This document shows, one piece after another, positions 8,546-16,364 of a stretch of 64,000 nt of DNA. A model generated the notes under the pieces. That model saw only the letters and a program-made list of their open reading frames with translations, had not been told where the DNA came from and did no database searches. The stretch is taken from assembly GCF_014217785.1 (NCBI RefSeq), contig NZ_CP048814.1:4278001-4342000 (forward strand), given 5' to 3'. Each line of letters starts with the position of its first letter. The stretch's first letter is position 1. Source of the stretch: Rhodococcus triatomae (lineage in GTDB: Bacteria; Actinomycetota; Actinomycetes; Mycobacteriales; Mycobacteriaceae). The position numbers were made by a program, and so were the translations under genes.

Positions 8546-9322
8546 ATGACGAGTGCAACTCCGGCCGACATCGCCGAGGCGTGCCGATCGGCGCGGTCGG
8601 TGGCGGTGCTGACCGGGGCGGGCATGTCGGCCGAGAGCGGGATCCCCACGTTCCGCGATGCTCGGACAGGCTTGTGGGAGCGCTTCGATCCCACCCAACT
8701 CGCCACTCCGGACGCGTGGCTCCGTGACCCGTCGTTGGTGTGGGCGTGGTACCAGTGGCGGGCCGCACTGGTGCGCCGCGCCGCGCCGCACGCGGGTCAC
8801 CTCGCGCTGGCCCGCTGGCAGTCCGGTTCCGGTTCCGATGCCGTGACGGTCGTGACCCAGAACGTCGACGATCTGCACGAGCGGGCGGGCACCGTGGTCG
8901 CCGCACACGTGCACGGGAGCTTGTTCGCGCCGCGTTGTTCGCTGTGCGAGCAGCCCTTCGACGGAGTGCCCGAGTTACCGGAGGAACCCGTCTCGTCCCT
9001 GCGTCCGCCGCGGTGCGACGCGTGCGGGGGAGCGGTGCGTCCCGGTGTCGTGTGGTTCGGCGAAGGGCTCCCTCCCGAGGCCTGGGAGGTGGCAGAGCAC
9101 GCGGCGAGCACCGCCGACGTGGTCCTCGTGGTGGGTACCTCGGGTGTGGTGTATCCGTTCGCCGCCCTGCCGGAGATGGCTCGTGACGCCGGAGCCGTGG
9201 TGGTGGAGATCAATCCCGAGCAGACATCTCTCAGCGCTGTCGCGCACCACTCGTGGCGTACCACCGCTTCCGCGGGGCTCTCGGCGCTGGTGCAGACTCT
9301 CGCGGTTGGGGCGGACGAGTAG
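8546..9322 (+). CDS. NAD-dependent protein deacylase (sirtuin, CobB-like)
   Basis: Sir2-family enzyme of 258 residues that removes acyl groups from lysine using NAD+. The NAD-binding motif GAGMSAESGIPTFRD, the TQNVDDLHERAG motif and the catalytic His in HVHGS are all present. Two cysteine pairs (CSLC and CDACG) form the zinc site. The late GTSGVVYPFAALP and VEINPE segments complete the Rossmann fold. A -10-like CATACT lies six bases before the ATG, so the message may be leaderless. The RHS fragment begins about 55 bases after its stop. Confidence 0.92.
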   Translation: MTSATPADIAEACRSARSVAVLTGAGMSAESGIPTFRDARTGLWERFDPTQLATPDAWLRDPSLVWAWYQWRAALVRRAAPHAGHLALARWQSGSGSDAVTVVTQNVDDLHERAGTVVAAHVHGSLFAPRCSLCEQPFDGVPELPEEPVSSLRPPRCDACGGAVRPGVVWFGEGLPPEAWEVAEHAASTADVVLVVGTSGVVYPFAALPEMARDAGAVVVEINPEQTSLSAVAHHSWRTTASAGLSALVQTLAVGADE

Positions 9323-9378
9323 AGGTTCTCCCCGCTCCATCACACCTGATCACGAGGCCTTCCTGCTGCTACCCTGAC

Positions 9379-10593
9379 GTGGCAGGTCGGATCACCTCCG
9401 TCGTCGACAACGGCGCAGCCGTCGAGCGGTATGCGTACGACGCGCTGAGCAACGTGGTGACGCAGGAAGCGGCCACAGTGATGGTGGACGACGACGGTAC
9501 GCGCGAGTACTGCGGCAGCCTGTTGATCCGCGACGGCCGGACGCGTTTCCATTACGACGAGGCCGGTCGACTGGTGCGCAAGGTCACCACTCGGCTGTCC
9601 CGTAAGCCGGATGTGTGGCACTACCGGTACGACGCGTTCGATCAGCTGGTCGAGGTGACGACGCCGGACGGGGCGCGGTGGCGCTACACGTACGACGCGC
9701 TGGGCCGCCGCACGGGCAAGGCACGGCTCGCCGAGGACGGGGGAGTGTCGGAGCGGACTTCGTTCACCTGGGATGCGACGACTCTCGTCGAGCAGAACAC
9801 GACCGAGGCGACGACGCGCTGGGTGTATCAGCCGGGGACCCACACTCCGCTGACGCAGACGCGGGTGCCTCTCGACCCGAACGATCAGGCTGCGGTCGAC
9901 GCCGAGTTCCATGCGATCGTCACCGATCTGGTGGGCACACCGACCGAGTTGGTCGATCCGGTGACGGCGGAGGTCGAGGGCCGCTCGACCACCAGCCTGT
10001 GGGGTGTCACGGCCTGGGCGGGTGCGGCGGCGACGCCCATCCGCTTCCCGGGCCAGTACTTCGACGACGAGACCGGCCTGCACTACAACCTGCATCGCTA
10101 CTACAACCCCGATACGGCGCGGTACACCACGCCCGATCCGCTGGGACTGGCTCCCTCGCCGAACCCGAACAGCTACCCGCACAACCCGACGGCCTGGACG
10201 GATCCGTTGGGGTTGATGCCGGACGGTTGTGAGCCGAAGTCCAACTCCGAAGTCCGACAGTGGTATAACGATCAGGTGTCATCGATTCCCGAGTTGAATC
10301 GAGAGTGGACTCAATCTGGAATTCCTCTGGAGCAACGTGCACAGATGGCTGCGGAGATACGACACGACGCAAGGATTCGGGCGCGTGAGATGATGGCAGA
10401 TCCGTTCGAAGTTGAGCAACTGAGGGCACGTGATCGGCAAGTCTATGGAAATCCAGACGGCCCGACATTCGACCAACTTGTCGAGAAGTCTCGCAGTAAG
10501 GGAATGGCGGGTGACGAAATATACAATTACATTATTGGAAGCTCAAATCGGACGAATGCAGAAGTAAATCGACGTCTACTGGAAGGTGGCTGA
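9379..10593 (+). CDS. 5'-truncated RHS/YD-repeat tip with C-terminal toxin domain
   Basis: Remnant of a large RHS/WapA-type polymorphic toxin. Only a few YD repeats remain (YAYDALSNV, FHYDEAGRLV, YRYDAFDQLV, YTYDALGRRTG), then the RHS core ETGLHYNLHRYYNPDTARY and the closing DPLGL at about 10201-10215. The last about 125 residues (10216-10590) are a separate variable toxin-type domain containing MMADPFEVEQLRARDRQVYG and GPTFDQLVEKS, with a single histidine; I cannot assign its activity. No signal peptide, delivery domain or obvious start is present: the frame simply opens after the sirtuin, with GTG 9379 as first candidate. It is probably an orphan rhs-CT module kept for recombination, and may not be expressed. 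Confidence 0.75.
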   Translation: MAGRITSVVDNGAAVERYAYDALSNVVTQEAATVMVDDDGTREYCGSLLIRDGRTRFHYDEAGRLVRKVTTRLSRKPDVWHYRYDAFDQLVEVTTPDGARWRYTYDALGRRTGKARLAEDGGVSERTSFTWDATTLVEQNTTEATTRWVYQPGTHTPLTQTRVPLDPNDQAAVDAEFHAIVTDLVGTPTELVDPVTAEVEGRSTTSLWGVTAWAGAAATPIRFPGQYFDDETGLHYNLHRYYNPDTARYTTPDPLGLAPSPNPNSYPHNPTAWTDPLGLMPDGCEPKSNSEVRQWYNDQVSSIPELNREWTQSGIPLEQRAQMAAEIRHDARIRAREMMADPFEVEQLRARDRQVYGNPDGPTFDQLVEKSRSKGMAGDEIYNYIIGSSNRTNAEVNRRLLEGG

Positions 10594-10792
10594 ATTGACT
10601 CACCCAATCTTGCTCAGATCCATTACGTGGGAGTCGACGGGCGATGCCGTGCACCCCTACCGCTGCCAGTTGGACGGAAGCCTATTAGCCATCCAGATAG
10701 GGGATTTTCCCGAAGAATCGATGTATACGCTGAGTATTGACGGCGAGCCTGCTGTTGAATTCGATGACTGGCCGAGGACGTGGCGGCGATAA
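10586..10792 (+). CDS. Probable cognate immunity protein of the RHS toxin
   Basis: Small protein of 68 residues whose start overlaps the RHS stop, the standard position for the immunity gene of a polymorphic toxin. The ribosome site GGAAGG (10581-10586) fits better with TTG 10595 (8 bases away) than with GTG 10586, so the protein may start three codons later. It is acidic near the end (PAVEFDDWPRTWRR) with alternating hydrophobic strands. No family was recognised; the role is inferred from position only. Confidence 0.6.
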   Translation: MAELTHPILLRSITWESTGDAVHPYRCQLDGSLLAIQIGDFPEESMYTLSIDGEPAVEFDDWPRTWRR

Positions 10793-10812
10793 CATCCTCA
10801 GAGGGAAGTCGC

Positions 10813-11126
10813 ATGGCTTTCTTGATTGACGATTGGCTTCGGGACAAGAAATCGCTATTGGAGTCGTCACGATCCGCGACAGTAGCAGCACAATACGAAC
10901 CGAGTTCGATCGGCGTGCGATCGTTATTTATCTCGATGTGAGTGATCGGATCGGGTCTCTCGTGTTGTGGGATAATGGCCCAGCGGAAGTACAGGTCGGT
11001 TCAGTCGCGGACGGTTCCGTTGTGGTGAATCGAACAGCACATTGGCACTCTGAACAGGAAGCTCTCGACGTAGCGGACGAGTTCTTGGCGTCTGTAATCG
11101 AGTTCCGTGGAAGCTCGGACAGATGA
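10813..11126 (+). pseudogene. TriTu-like immunity gene with a frameshift
   Basis: A good ribosome site (GAGGGAAG, 10801-10808) precedes ATG 10813, which opens MAFLIDDWLRDKKSLLE. This frame stops early, while the rest of the protein (RRAIVIYLDVSDRIGSLVLWDNGPAEVQVG..., to 11126) is in another frame. Joining the two near 10860 with a one-base correction gives about 104 residues resembling TriTu-family immunity proteins (short helix, then a GSLVLWDNGPAEVQV strand pair). Either the gene is broken or a base was missed in sequencing. Confidence 0.55.
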
Positions 11127-11220
11127 GGAGACTCGGTAGCTGCACGTCAGTCGATACCTCGAGGGATCCCAACGCTCGTGTCAGGAACTAGCGTCCATAA
11201 GTAGAATACGGAGACCCACG

Positions 11221-11562
11221 ATGTATGGGGATCAAATGCTCCCTTCAGATTTCTCTGTGCCACGAGAGTTCCTTGCGCTTCAGGATGCGCAAGTCGAGGC
11301 GCTCGGTCCGTGGCTTTTTCCTGGAGAAGATATTCTGACTTGGAGGCTTCGGGGTCTGAGAGAGAGATTTCCAGAAGCGGTTCTTCTCCCGTTTGCGCAG
11401 CGGCTCGACAACGATGATATCGCCTGTTGGACACCCCCTTTTCCGTCCGTGTGCGTCCTTCATGACTTCTCCACCTGGGGCTGGGAGAGAAGGAAAGAGT
11501 ATGCGGATGTCAGAGAATGGCTGCACTGGGCAGTCGACGACATTCTGGATGCGCAAATATGA
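11221..11562 (+). CDS. Immunity-like protein, copy A (paralogue of 16365-16721)
   Basis: Protein of 113 residues, opening MYGDQMLPSDFSVPREFLAL and containing RLDNDDIACWTPPFP and VLHDFSTWGWERR. The end WLHWAVDDILDA is acidic and helical. A close paralogue is encoded at 16365-16721, so the two copies bracket most of the island. The acidic, Trp-rich character fits the SUKH/SMI1-KNR4 class of immunity proteins, but this is resemblance rather than a firm family assignment. The stop overlaps the start of kptA (ATGA), implying co-translation with it. Confidence 0.65.
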   Translation: MYGDQMLPSDFSVPREFLALQDAQVEALGPWLFPGEDILTWRLRGLRERFPEAVLLPFAQRLDNDDIACWTPPFPSVCVLHDFSTWGWERRKEYADVREWLHWAVDDILDAQI

Positions 11563-12122
11563 CACCCTCGAAAACGATCCGGATCAGCAAGGAAGCGTCC
11601 CGCCTGCTCAGGCACTGTGCTCACGAGCTTTCGGGCGGACTCGATGCGGAAGGCTGGGCTGATCTGGACGACGTGGTGGCAACTATTGTCCAGAATTTGA
11701 ATCTTCCTGCTGAAGACAAACACGACGTGCGCCTTGTTCTCGAAAGTGAGGGCAACCAACGTCACGAGACGTCGGGCGATCGTATACGAGCCATATACGG
11801 GCATTCGGGCAGCCTTGGTGTCCACTATGTGGCCAGAAAGCCGCCGACTGATCTCTTCCATGCCAGCCCCGACGTGAACCTGTCGGCGATCCTGGACGAA
11901 GGGTTGATGCCGCGATCACGCCAGTACGTGCACATGTCGACAAACGTGGATATGGCGAAGCGTCGGGCGCAGCACCACCGTTCGAGTCTGGCCGTTCTCG
12001 TAGTCGACGCCGAGGCTGCGGTGCGAGAATCAGGTATCGAATTCTTCTCACCGGACGGCGAGATCTGGCTTGCGAAGCATGTTCCGGCGAAGCATATTCG
12101 AATCGTAAGCAGTAGTGGATGA
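11559..12122 (+). CDS. kptA: RNA 2'-phosphotransferase (KptA/Tpt1 family)
   Basis: Enzyme of 187 residues related to Tpt1/KptA, which moves a 2'-phosphate from RNA to NAD+ and is structurally an ADP-ribosyltransferase. The order of motifs fits: LLRHCAHE near the N-terminus, IRAIYGHS, LFHASP, GLMPRSRQYVHMST and FFSPDGEIWLAKHVP. The Arg-His-Arg set expected at the active site appears present, although HGT is HAS here. ATG 11559 overlaps the immunity-like gene upstream, and its stop overlaps the next gene, so it sits within an island of toxin-immunity genes rather than with tRNA-repair genes. It may be cargo, a captured toxin-like ART, or a stand-alone repair enzyme. Confidence 0.83.
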   Translation: MTPSKTIRISKEASRLLRHCAHELSGGLDAEGWADLDDVVATIVQNLNLPAEDKHDVRLVLESEGNQRHETSGDRIRAIYGHSGSLGVHYVARKPPTDLFHASPDVNLSAILDEGLMPRSRQYVHMSTNVDMAKRRAQHHRSSLAVLVVDAEAAVRESGIEFFSPDGEIWLAKHVPAKHIRIVSSSG

Positions 12123-12543
12123 CGAGATACGGGGCCAGCTCAGTGGTGCGGGTCTCGAGTTGCTGGGTTCGCAGTATGTCGCGGGCACACTGACGCCGGA
12201 ACAAGCATGGAGGATGGTGATCAGCGGCAACGCCGGCCTGTGGGTGACGGTGAGCGACGATGCCGACCGCCGTCTGGATACGGTTAACGAAAACTGGCAC
12301 AAGCTGTCTGAAGATCTGGGCTTGATCGGCTCGGACGGTGAGTTCCTGTTGAGCCTTCCAGGGCCGGGCGCCTGGGAGAAGCCGTGGTATCGGGTTCGGA
12401 AGGCGAGCGAGTTGAGGATGGCGCAGGTGTTGGCACCGTATCCTGGTGAGCCCGAGTACGTCACGGCCTCATTGAGGGGATTTCCGGTGGTCGGAGTGAC
12501 TTCCGAGGAGAACGCGACATGGATTCTTGTCTTCGAGGGCTGA
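12115..12543 (+). CDS. Uncharacterised island protein, immunity-like
   Basis: Protein of 142 residues from GTG 12115, overlapping the kptA stop by 8 bases and so probably co-translated with it. Visible features are a predicted helix-rich N-terminal half (LTPEQAWRMVISGNAGLWVTV) and a Pro/Trp segment GPGAWEKPWYRVRKASELR. No family was recognised. Coupling to kptA makes it the best candidate for a KptA partner or inhibitor, which is inference. Confidence 0.55.
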   Translation: MDDEIRGQLSGAGLELLGSQYVAGTLTPEQAWRMVISGNAGLWVTVSDDADRRLDTVNENWHKLSEDLGLIGSDGEFLLSLPGPGAWEKPWYRVRKASELRMAQVLAPYPGEPEYVTASLRGFPVVGVTSEENATWILVFEG

Positions 12544-12610
12544 GTCGTGAATACGTGCTCGATCAGAGGGATGGCAGTCGGCACTCGAGATTCACAGGAA
12601 GTGGAACAGT

Positions 12611-12859
12611 ATGGCCGAAATTAGACTCGACCTCGTGAACAGCCGAGAGTCTTTTGTCGAACTGGTGAGGAACATTTCCGCAGATGTGGCTAGAGATAGC
12701 GGCGCTTTCGAAAATGTGAGCACCGCAGACTACCTGGAAGCGTTGGCCGCGTGGGTTGAGGATATGGATGGGCGCTCTCACCGGTTCAACGAACCGGCCC
12801 CCGGGCCTGATTGGAGATTCTTTGCAATGTCACTTGTCGCGGCGCTCGATTATGAATAG
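12611..12859 (+). CDS. DUF7660-like small acidic protein
   Basis: Protein of 82 residues. The pattern of an N-terminal helix (SRESFVELVRNISADV), then YLEALAAWVEDMDG, then a Pro-rich turn and a closing DWRFFAMSLVAALDYE matches the DUF7660 family, common beside polymorphic toxins and thought to include immunity proteins. The ATG follows a purine-rich AGGAAGTGGA site. It is separated from its neighbours by short spacers, so it is likely part of the same immunity array. Confidence 0.6.
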   Translation: MAEIRLDLVNSRESFVELVRNISADVARDSGAFENVSTADYLEALAAWVEDMDGRSHRFNEPAPGPDWRFFAMSLVAALDYE

Positions 12860-12898
12860 TGGAAATCTTCATCTGTCGTTTTATCTGGAGGATTCACT

Positions 12899-13303
12899 GT
12901 GAGTTGGGTTGATGCACTGGCCGATTCCCAGCCCATAGTCCGAGTATACGGTGATGGTATCCCTTCGCTAGTGGGGATAAGTATTCACGAAGTAAGGTTC
13001 GACAGGAACGCGTCGACCATCTATTTGCGCTTCGACCTCTCCTCGTTCCCGGAACGGCCTCCAGTGAAATGGACTGCAGCCGGATCGAACACGGTGCAAC
13101 TGGAACTGAGATTCTCGGGAGTGAGGTCGGTCAAGCTGGAGGGATGGAGCAGTGAGATGTTCGCCGATCTCAGAATCGAGAGGAAGGGCCCATCGACGGT
13201 CGTCGCGTGGGTGGAGCCGGCACCGCACATGGAGATCGTCGCCGAGTCGGTGTTCGTCGCACGTATCCAGGCGTACATCGACTCCACACGGCAGCGGGAG
13301 TGA
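12899..13303 (+). CDS. Imm50-like immunity protein
   Basis: Protein of 134 residues from GTG 12899, with TGGAGG directly upstream. It is built of strands: IHEVRFDRNASTIYLRFDL, PVKWTAAGSNTVQLELRFSGV and MEIVAESVFVARIQAYI. This layout (a VPSL-type opening, strand-rich body, Pro-Pro-x-Lys-Trp motif) fits Imm50 immunity proteins. The cognate toxin is not nearby; the gene is presumably retained from a displaced RHS tip. The family call is by pattern, not by search. Confidence 0.6.
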   Translation: MSWVDALADSQPIVRVYGDGIPSLVGISIHEVRFDRNASTIYLRFDLSSFPERPPVKWTAAGSNTVQLELRFSGVRSVKLEGWSSEMFADLRIERKGPSTVVAWVEPAPHMEIVAESVFVARIQAYIDSTRQRE

Positions 13304-13414
13304 CACCGGAACGGCGGTGGTCGACGGACGCTCGGACCCGATCCGGTGCGGCTTGACATGGAAGTATGGACGAGACAGCCGTTCCGGCCCTTCTCGAAGC
13401 CGAAGGTGAATGGT

Positions 13415-14095
13415 ATGTACTCGATGGGCACGTGTGAGAGCTGTGGCCAAGGAGACGTCGAGGCTGTCGTTCTCGAAAGCCAGCGAGTAGTGCTGATATG
13501 CGACGAATGCTCCATTGTCTGGTGTGATCCCGCGGATCTCGGTACCGATCGCGTGTCGGTACCCCGTCCTCCGGACTGGCTGGTATGCGGAGGTGACCGG
13601 GCGAAACCGGGGACTGTTCGCTCGGCGACGGGTGCCGACTTGGCACGAGCTGGTTGGAGTAGTGGTGAGCTCTCGCGAGTTCCTGCGCCGCAACCGGTCG
13701 TTGTGCGTAGTAAGTACCCGATACCTGATTACCACGCAGTGCTCCAACACGCTGTCGACTGGTCGCGTTCGCGCGGCGCCGCCGAACGGTACGGAGACGC
13801 AGTTCTCGCCACGCTGAATATACGCTTGGCAGCGGCTTATGACGGCGAGCCGATTGGCAGGGAGCTCTATCAATCGGCAGGGGAGGGCTGGGTCGATTTC
13901 AGTGCGTTTCGGCCTCGACGAGATTCTCGTGACCGTCACTCCGGGGCGTTGAATGCTGATGGTCAAGCACTTCGCGACGCCTTGACATTCGGAATCGAGC
14001 AGATCGGAACTCGGCCACGTCCCTGGTGTGAGATCCCTCCAATTGTTCGGAATCCTTCCGCAGGTGACTATGAGACGAAGGCGAGCGGCACGTGA
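13415..14095 (+). CDS. Uncharacterised protein with N-terminal zinc ribbon
   Basis: Protein of about 226 residues. The N-terminus carries C-x2-C (CESC) and C-x2-C (CDEC) pairs 25 residues apart, probably binding zinc, followed by a PGTVRSATGADLARAGW segment that recalls immunity-type proteins. The C-terminal half (from about 13690) has a different composition and looks like a second domain (DWSRSRGAAERYGDAVLATL). ATG 13415 is preferred because GAAGGTGA lies five bases upstream. Its stop overlaps the next gene (GTGA). No known family was recognised with confidence. Confidence 0.55.
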   Translation: MYSMGTCESCGQGDVEAVVLESQRVVLICDECSIVWCDPADLGTDRVSVPRPPDWLVCGGDRAKPGTVRSATGADLARAGWSSGELSRVPAPQPVVVRSKYPIPDYHAVLQHAVDWSRSRGAAERYGDAVLATLNIRLAAAYDGEPIGRELYQSAGEGWVDFSAFRPRRDSRDRHSGALNADGQALRDALTFGIEQIGTRPRPWCEIPPIVRNPSAGDYETKASGT

Positions 14096-14448
14096 GAGTG
14101 AAGCTGAAGCCCGAAACCGAGAGGATCTCGCAGCGCCTCGGCAGAATTCCGCTCTCCGACGGCGACGTGGCCGACGTGATAGAAATACTTATCGGCGTTA
14201 GCGGACGATCGGAGTATCGGATCGTAGACCCGGACGGCGGGAGCTTCCTCGCCTCGGTTGCAGATTTCATAATCGTGTCAGCTGTCACGCCCAGCGGCTG
14301 GGCGATACTCCCTCAACTGTCCGGGGGACTCCAAGTCACGTTCCCAGAATTCGCGGAAGTCGGATTCTGGGAGAGGTACTTCGACGGCGACCCTGCTGCC
14401 GTTCAGATACACGACGACGTGTTGGCCCATGCCCTTTCAGAGGATTGA
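14092..14448 (+). CDS. Uncharacterised island protein, immunity-like
   Basis: Acidic protein of 118 residues from GTG 14092, coupled to the preceding zinc-ribbon gene by a GTGA overlap. Segments such as VIEILIGVSGRSEYRIVDPDG and FWERYFDGDPAAVQIHDDVL suggest an alpha/beta fold. The stop codon ends at 14448 and the IS3-family element begins four bases later, so the insertion just missed the coding region. Function unknown; an immunity role is inferred from context. Confidence 0.5.
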   Translation: MRVKLKPETERISQRLGRIPLSDGDVADVIEILIGVSGRSEYRIVDPDGGSFLASVADFIIVSAVTPSGWAILPQLSGGLQVTFPEFAEVGFWERYFDGDPAAVQIHDDVLAHALSED

Positions 14449-14534
14449 GTTCTGGCGTGTCCCCTGTGAGTAGGTCCGGGTTGTTCTAGAGTCCTAATTG
14501 CCCTGGTGAGGGCGAAGAAGGGACGATAGAGATC

Positions 14535-14816
14535 ATGGCGGGACGCAAACGTCACTCGGCAGAGGACATCGTGCGCAAGCTGCGCCGAGCCGACGAGTTG
14601 GCAGCGGAAGGCAAGAACGGCGAGGAGATCGCCGCCGCGCTCGAGGTGTCGGCGGCAACGCTGTACAACTGGCGTCGCCAGTACTCCGGTATGGACGCCG
14701 ATGCCGCGAAAGAACTCAAGGAACTGCGGGAGCAGAACAGCCGGCTCAAGCGGTTGCTCGCCGATGCCGAGTTGGAGAAGGACGCGCTGCGGGAGATCGC
14801 CAAGGGAAAATTCTGA
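14535..14816 (+). CDS. IS3-family transposase OrfA
   Basis: Protein of 93 residues with an HTH_8-type DNA-binding domain (EEIAAALEVSAATLYNWRRQY) followed by a leucine-zipper-like helix (LKELREQNSRLKRLLADAELEKDALREIA). It ends in a GGGAAAATTC stretch where -1 frameshifting would join it to OrfB, the usual way IS3-family elements make the full transposase. Confidence 0.9.
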   Translation: MAGRKRHSAEDIVRKLRRADELAAEGKNGEEIAAALEVSAATLYNWRRQYSGMDADAAKELKELREQNSRLKRLLADAELEKDALREIAKGKF

Positions 14817-14845
14817 GCCCGACCGCCAAACGCGCCGCGATCACC

Positions 14846-15679
14846 ATGCTCACCGGCACCCTGCAGATGTCGGAGCGGTTCGCGTGCAAGGTTGTTGGGC
14901 TCTCCCGATCGGTTTACCGACGGCTGCCGTTGGCGCAGACACCGGACGACCCGGATGCCGATCTGCGCGCAGAGTTGCGCAGGTATTCCTGCAAGCATCC
15001 ACGGCACGGGTTCCGTCGGGCGTGGGCGTGGCTGCGCTACGACCAGGGCGTCGCGGTGAACAAGAAGAAGGTGCACCGCCTGTGGAAGGAGGAGGGACTA
15101 CAGGTGCGGCGTGCTCCACGCCGCAAGCGTGCCGGCCGGTCCTCCGTTCCGGTCGTCGACGCGGATGCTCCGAATGTTGTGTGGGCATTGGACTTCCAGT
15201 TCGATTCGACCGTCGACGGCAAGGCGGTGAAGATCGCGTCGATGGTCGACGAACACACCCGGATGTCGTTGTTGAACATTGTGGACCGCTCGATCACTGC
15301 AGATCGATTGATCGAGGGCTTGGAGAAGGTGTTCGCGATGTGGGGTGGGCCCCCGCTCGTGCTTCGCATGGACAATGGGCCTGAGTTCATCTCAGAAGCC
15401 CTGCGAGCCTTCTGTGCTGGGTCGGTGGGGGTGTCCTACATTCCGCCGGGCACGCCATGGAACAACGGGTTCATCGAGTCCTTCAACAACCGGCTGCGCG
15501 ACGAGTGCCTCAATCGCAACTATTGGCCCACCTTGCTCGAGGCCCGCGTGGTGATCGAGGATTTCAAGGACGACCACAATCACCGACACCGGCATTCGGC
15601 ACTGGGTTACAAGACCCCCGCCGAGTACGCTGCCGGATGCACCCACCAGCACCAGCCCGTGGCGTGCGAGATCGACTGA
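14846..15679 (+). CDS. IS3-family transposase OrfB (DDE integrase)
   Basis: Catalytic part of 277 residues from the first internal ATG; the frame is open from about 14809, so the functional protein is probably the OrfAB fusion. The DDE triad is visible: WALDFQFDST (first Asp), RMDNGPEF (second Asp) and GFIESFNNRLRDE (Glu), with the HTH_21 region HPRHGFRRAWAWLR upstream. No stops interrupt it. Confidence 0.92.
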   Translation: MLTGTLQMSERFACKVVGLSRSVYRRLPLAQTPDDPDADLRAELRRYSCKHPRHGFRRAWAWLRYDQGVAVNKKKVHRLWKEEGLQVRRAPRRKRAGRSSVPVVDADAPNVVWALDFQFDSTVDGKAVKIASMVDEHTRMSLLNIVDRSITADRLIEGLEKVFAMWGGPPLVLRMDNGPEFISEALRAFCAGSVGVSYIPPGTPWNNGFIESFNNRLRDECLNRNYWPTLLEARVVIEDFKDDHNHRHRHSALGYKTPAEYAAGCTHQHQPVACEID

Positions 15680-15751
15680 TCGACTGCACGTAGGAACCGG
15701 CTCTAGAACCGACCGGACCGACTATCGGGGACCTGCCAGTTCCGGTTGATA

Positions 15752-16258
15752 ATGACAACACTCGTGGAGATCCTGGAATCTGAAATTCTGCTGACTGGAT
15801 GCGACGTCGATTTCTACAATCCTCTCCTGAGTGAGGGTGGGTTTGCAGAGTGCTCGATCGTAGGTCTGAGGTTCGACGTCGTACGTAATCGGGTCGGCGC
15901 AATTGTTGATCTCAAGAATTCGCTACAACTGGATCCCAACTCCAATACGGGTGTTATTGTATTCGATAATGTAGAGAATTTGAGCTGGAATGGTGCTCGA
16001 ACGGATCTACCCTTCATTGCGCGTGTCGTTGTCGGGTCGACCCCTTCTGTTTCGGAAGGTCGATACGAGTTGATCATGTCGTGTAGTGGTGCTGCCCGAT
16101 TGATACTTCAAGGGTCTGGTGCGGTGTTCTTTCGTGGGACTGCCCCGGGTATGGACGCGGCGCCGCCTGACTTCGGCTCCGCGTCAGTTACGGAAGTTGT
16201 CGAGGGGGTTCAGTCCTGGGACACAAGTATCGAGATCCAGGGAGCCTCGACTACGTGA
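15752..16258 (+). CDS. Uncharacterised island protein, immunity-like
   Basis: Protein of 168 residues from ATG 15752, 13 bases after the IS right end, so any promoter upstream was displaced by the insertion or is now supplied by the IS. It is strand-rich, with SIVGLRFDVVRNRVGAIVDL and ARVVVGSTPSVSEGRYELIM. No ribosome site is obvious. Family not recognised; context suggests another immunity gene. Confidence 0.55.
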   Translation: MTTLVEILESEILLTGCDVDFYNPLLSEGGFAECSIVGLRFDVVRNRVGAIVDLKNSLQLDPNSNTGVIVFDNVENLSWNGARTDLPFIARVVVGSTPSVSEGRYELIMSCSGAARLILQGSGAVFFRGTAPGMDAAPPDFGSASVTEVVEGVQSWDTSIEIQGASTT

Positions 16259-16364
16259 GATACGGACGCGAAGGCGCCACTTCTCCAGGCGGCATTTATG
16301 ACAACGACGGGGAGTGAGGGTTCCTCGGAGACTGGTGAATGAAGAAGGAGCGTGTAGACAACCG

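Larger units (their letters stand above)
14453..15738 (+). mobile_element. IS3-family insertion sequence, IS407-like, complete
   Basis: Element of 1,286 bases with TG...CA ends. Terminal inverted repeats are TGGCGTGTCCCC at the left and, on the opposite strand, TGGCAGGTCCCC at the right, and the matching continues through GGTCCGG and TTCTAGAG. The four bases GTTC flank both sides (14449-14452 and 15739-15742), a 4-bp target duplication as expected for the IS407 group. It carries overlapping orfA/orfB frames and looks intact, so it may be active. It sits just after the stop at 14448. Confidence 0.92.

Noticed and set aside
9253..9378. An RHS start inside the sirtuin gene
   Set aside because: The extra codons are sirtuin bases in another frame; YD-repeat similarity starts only at about 9376.
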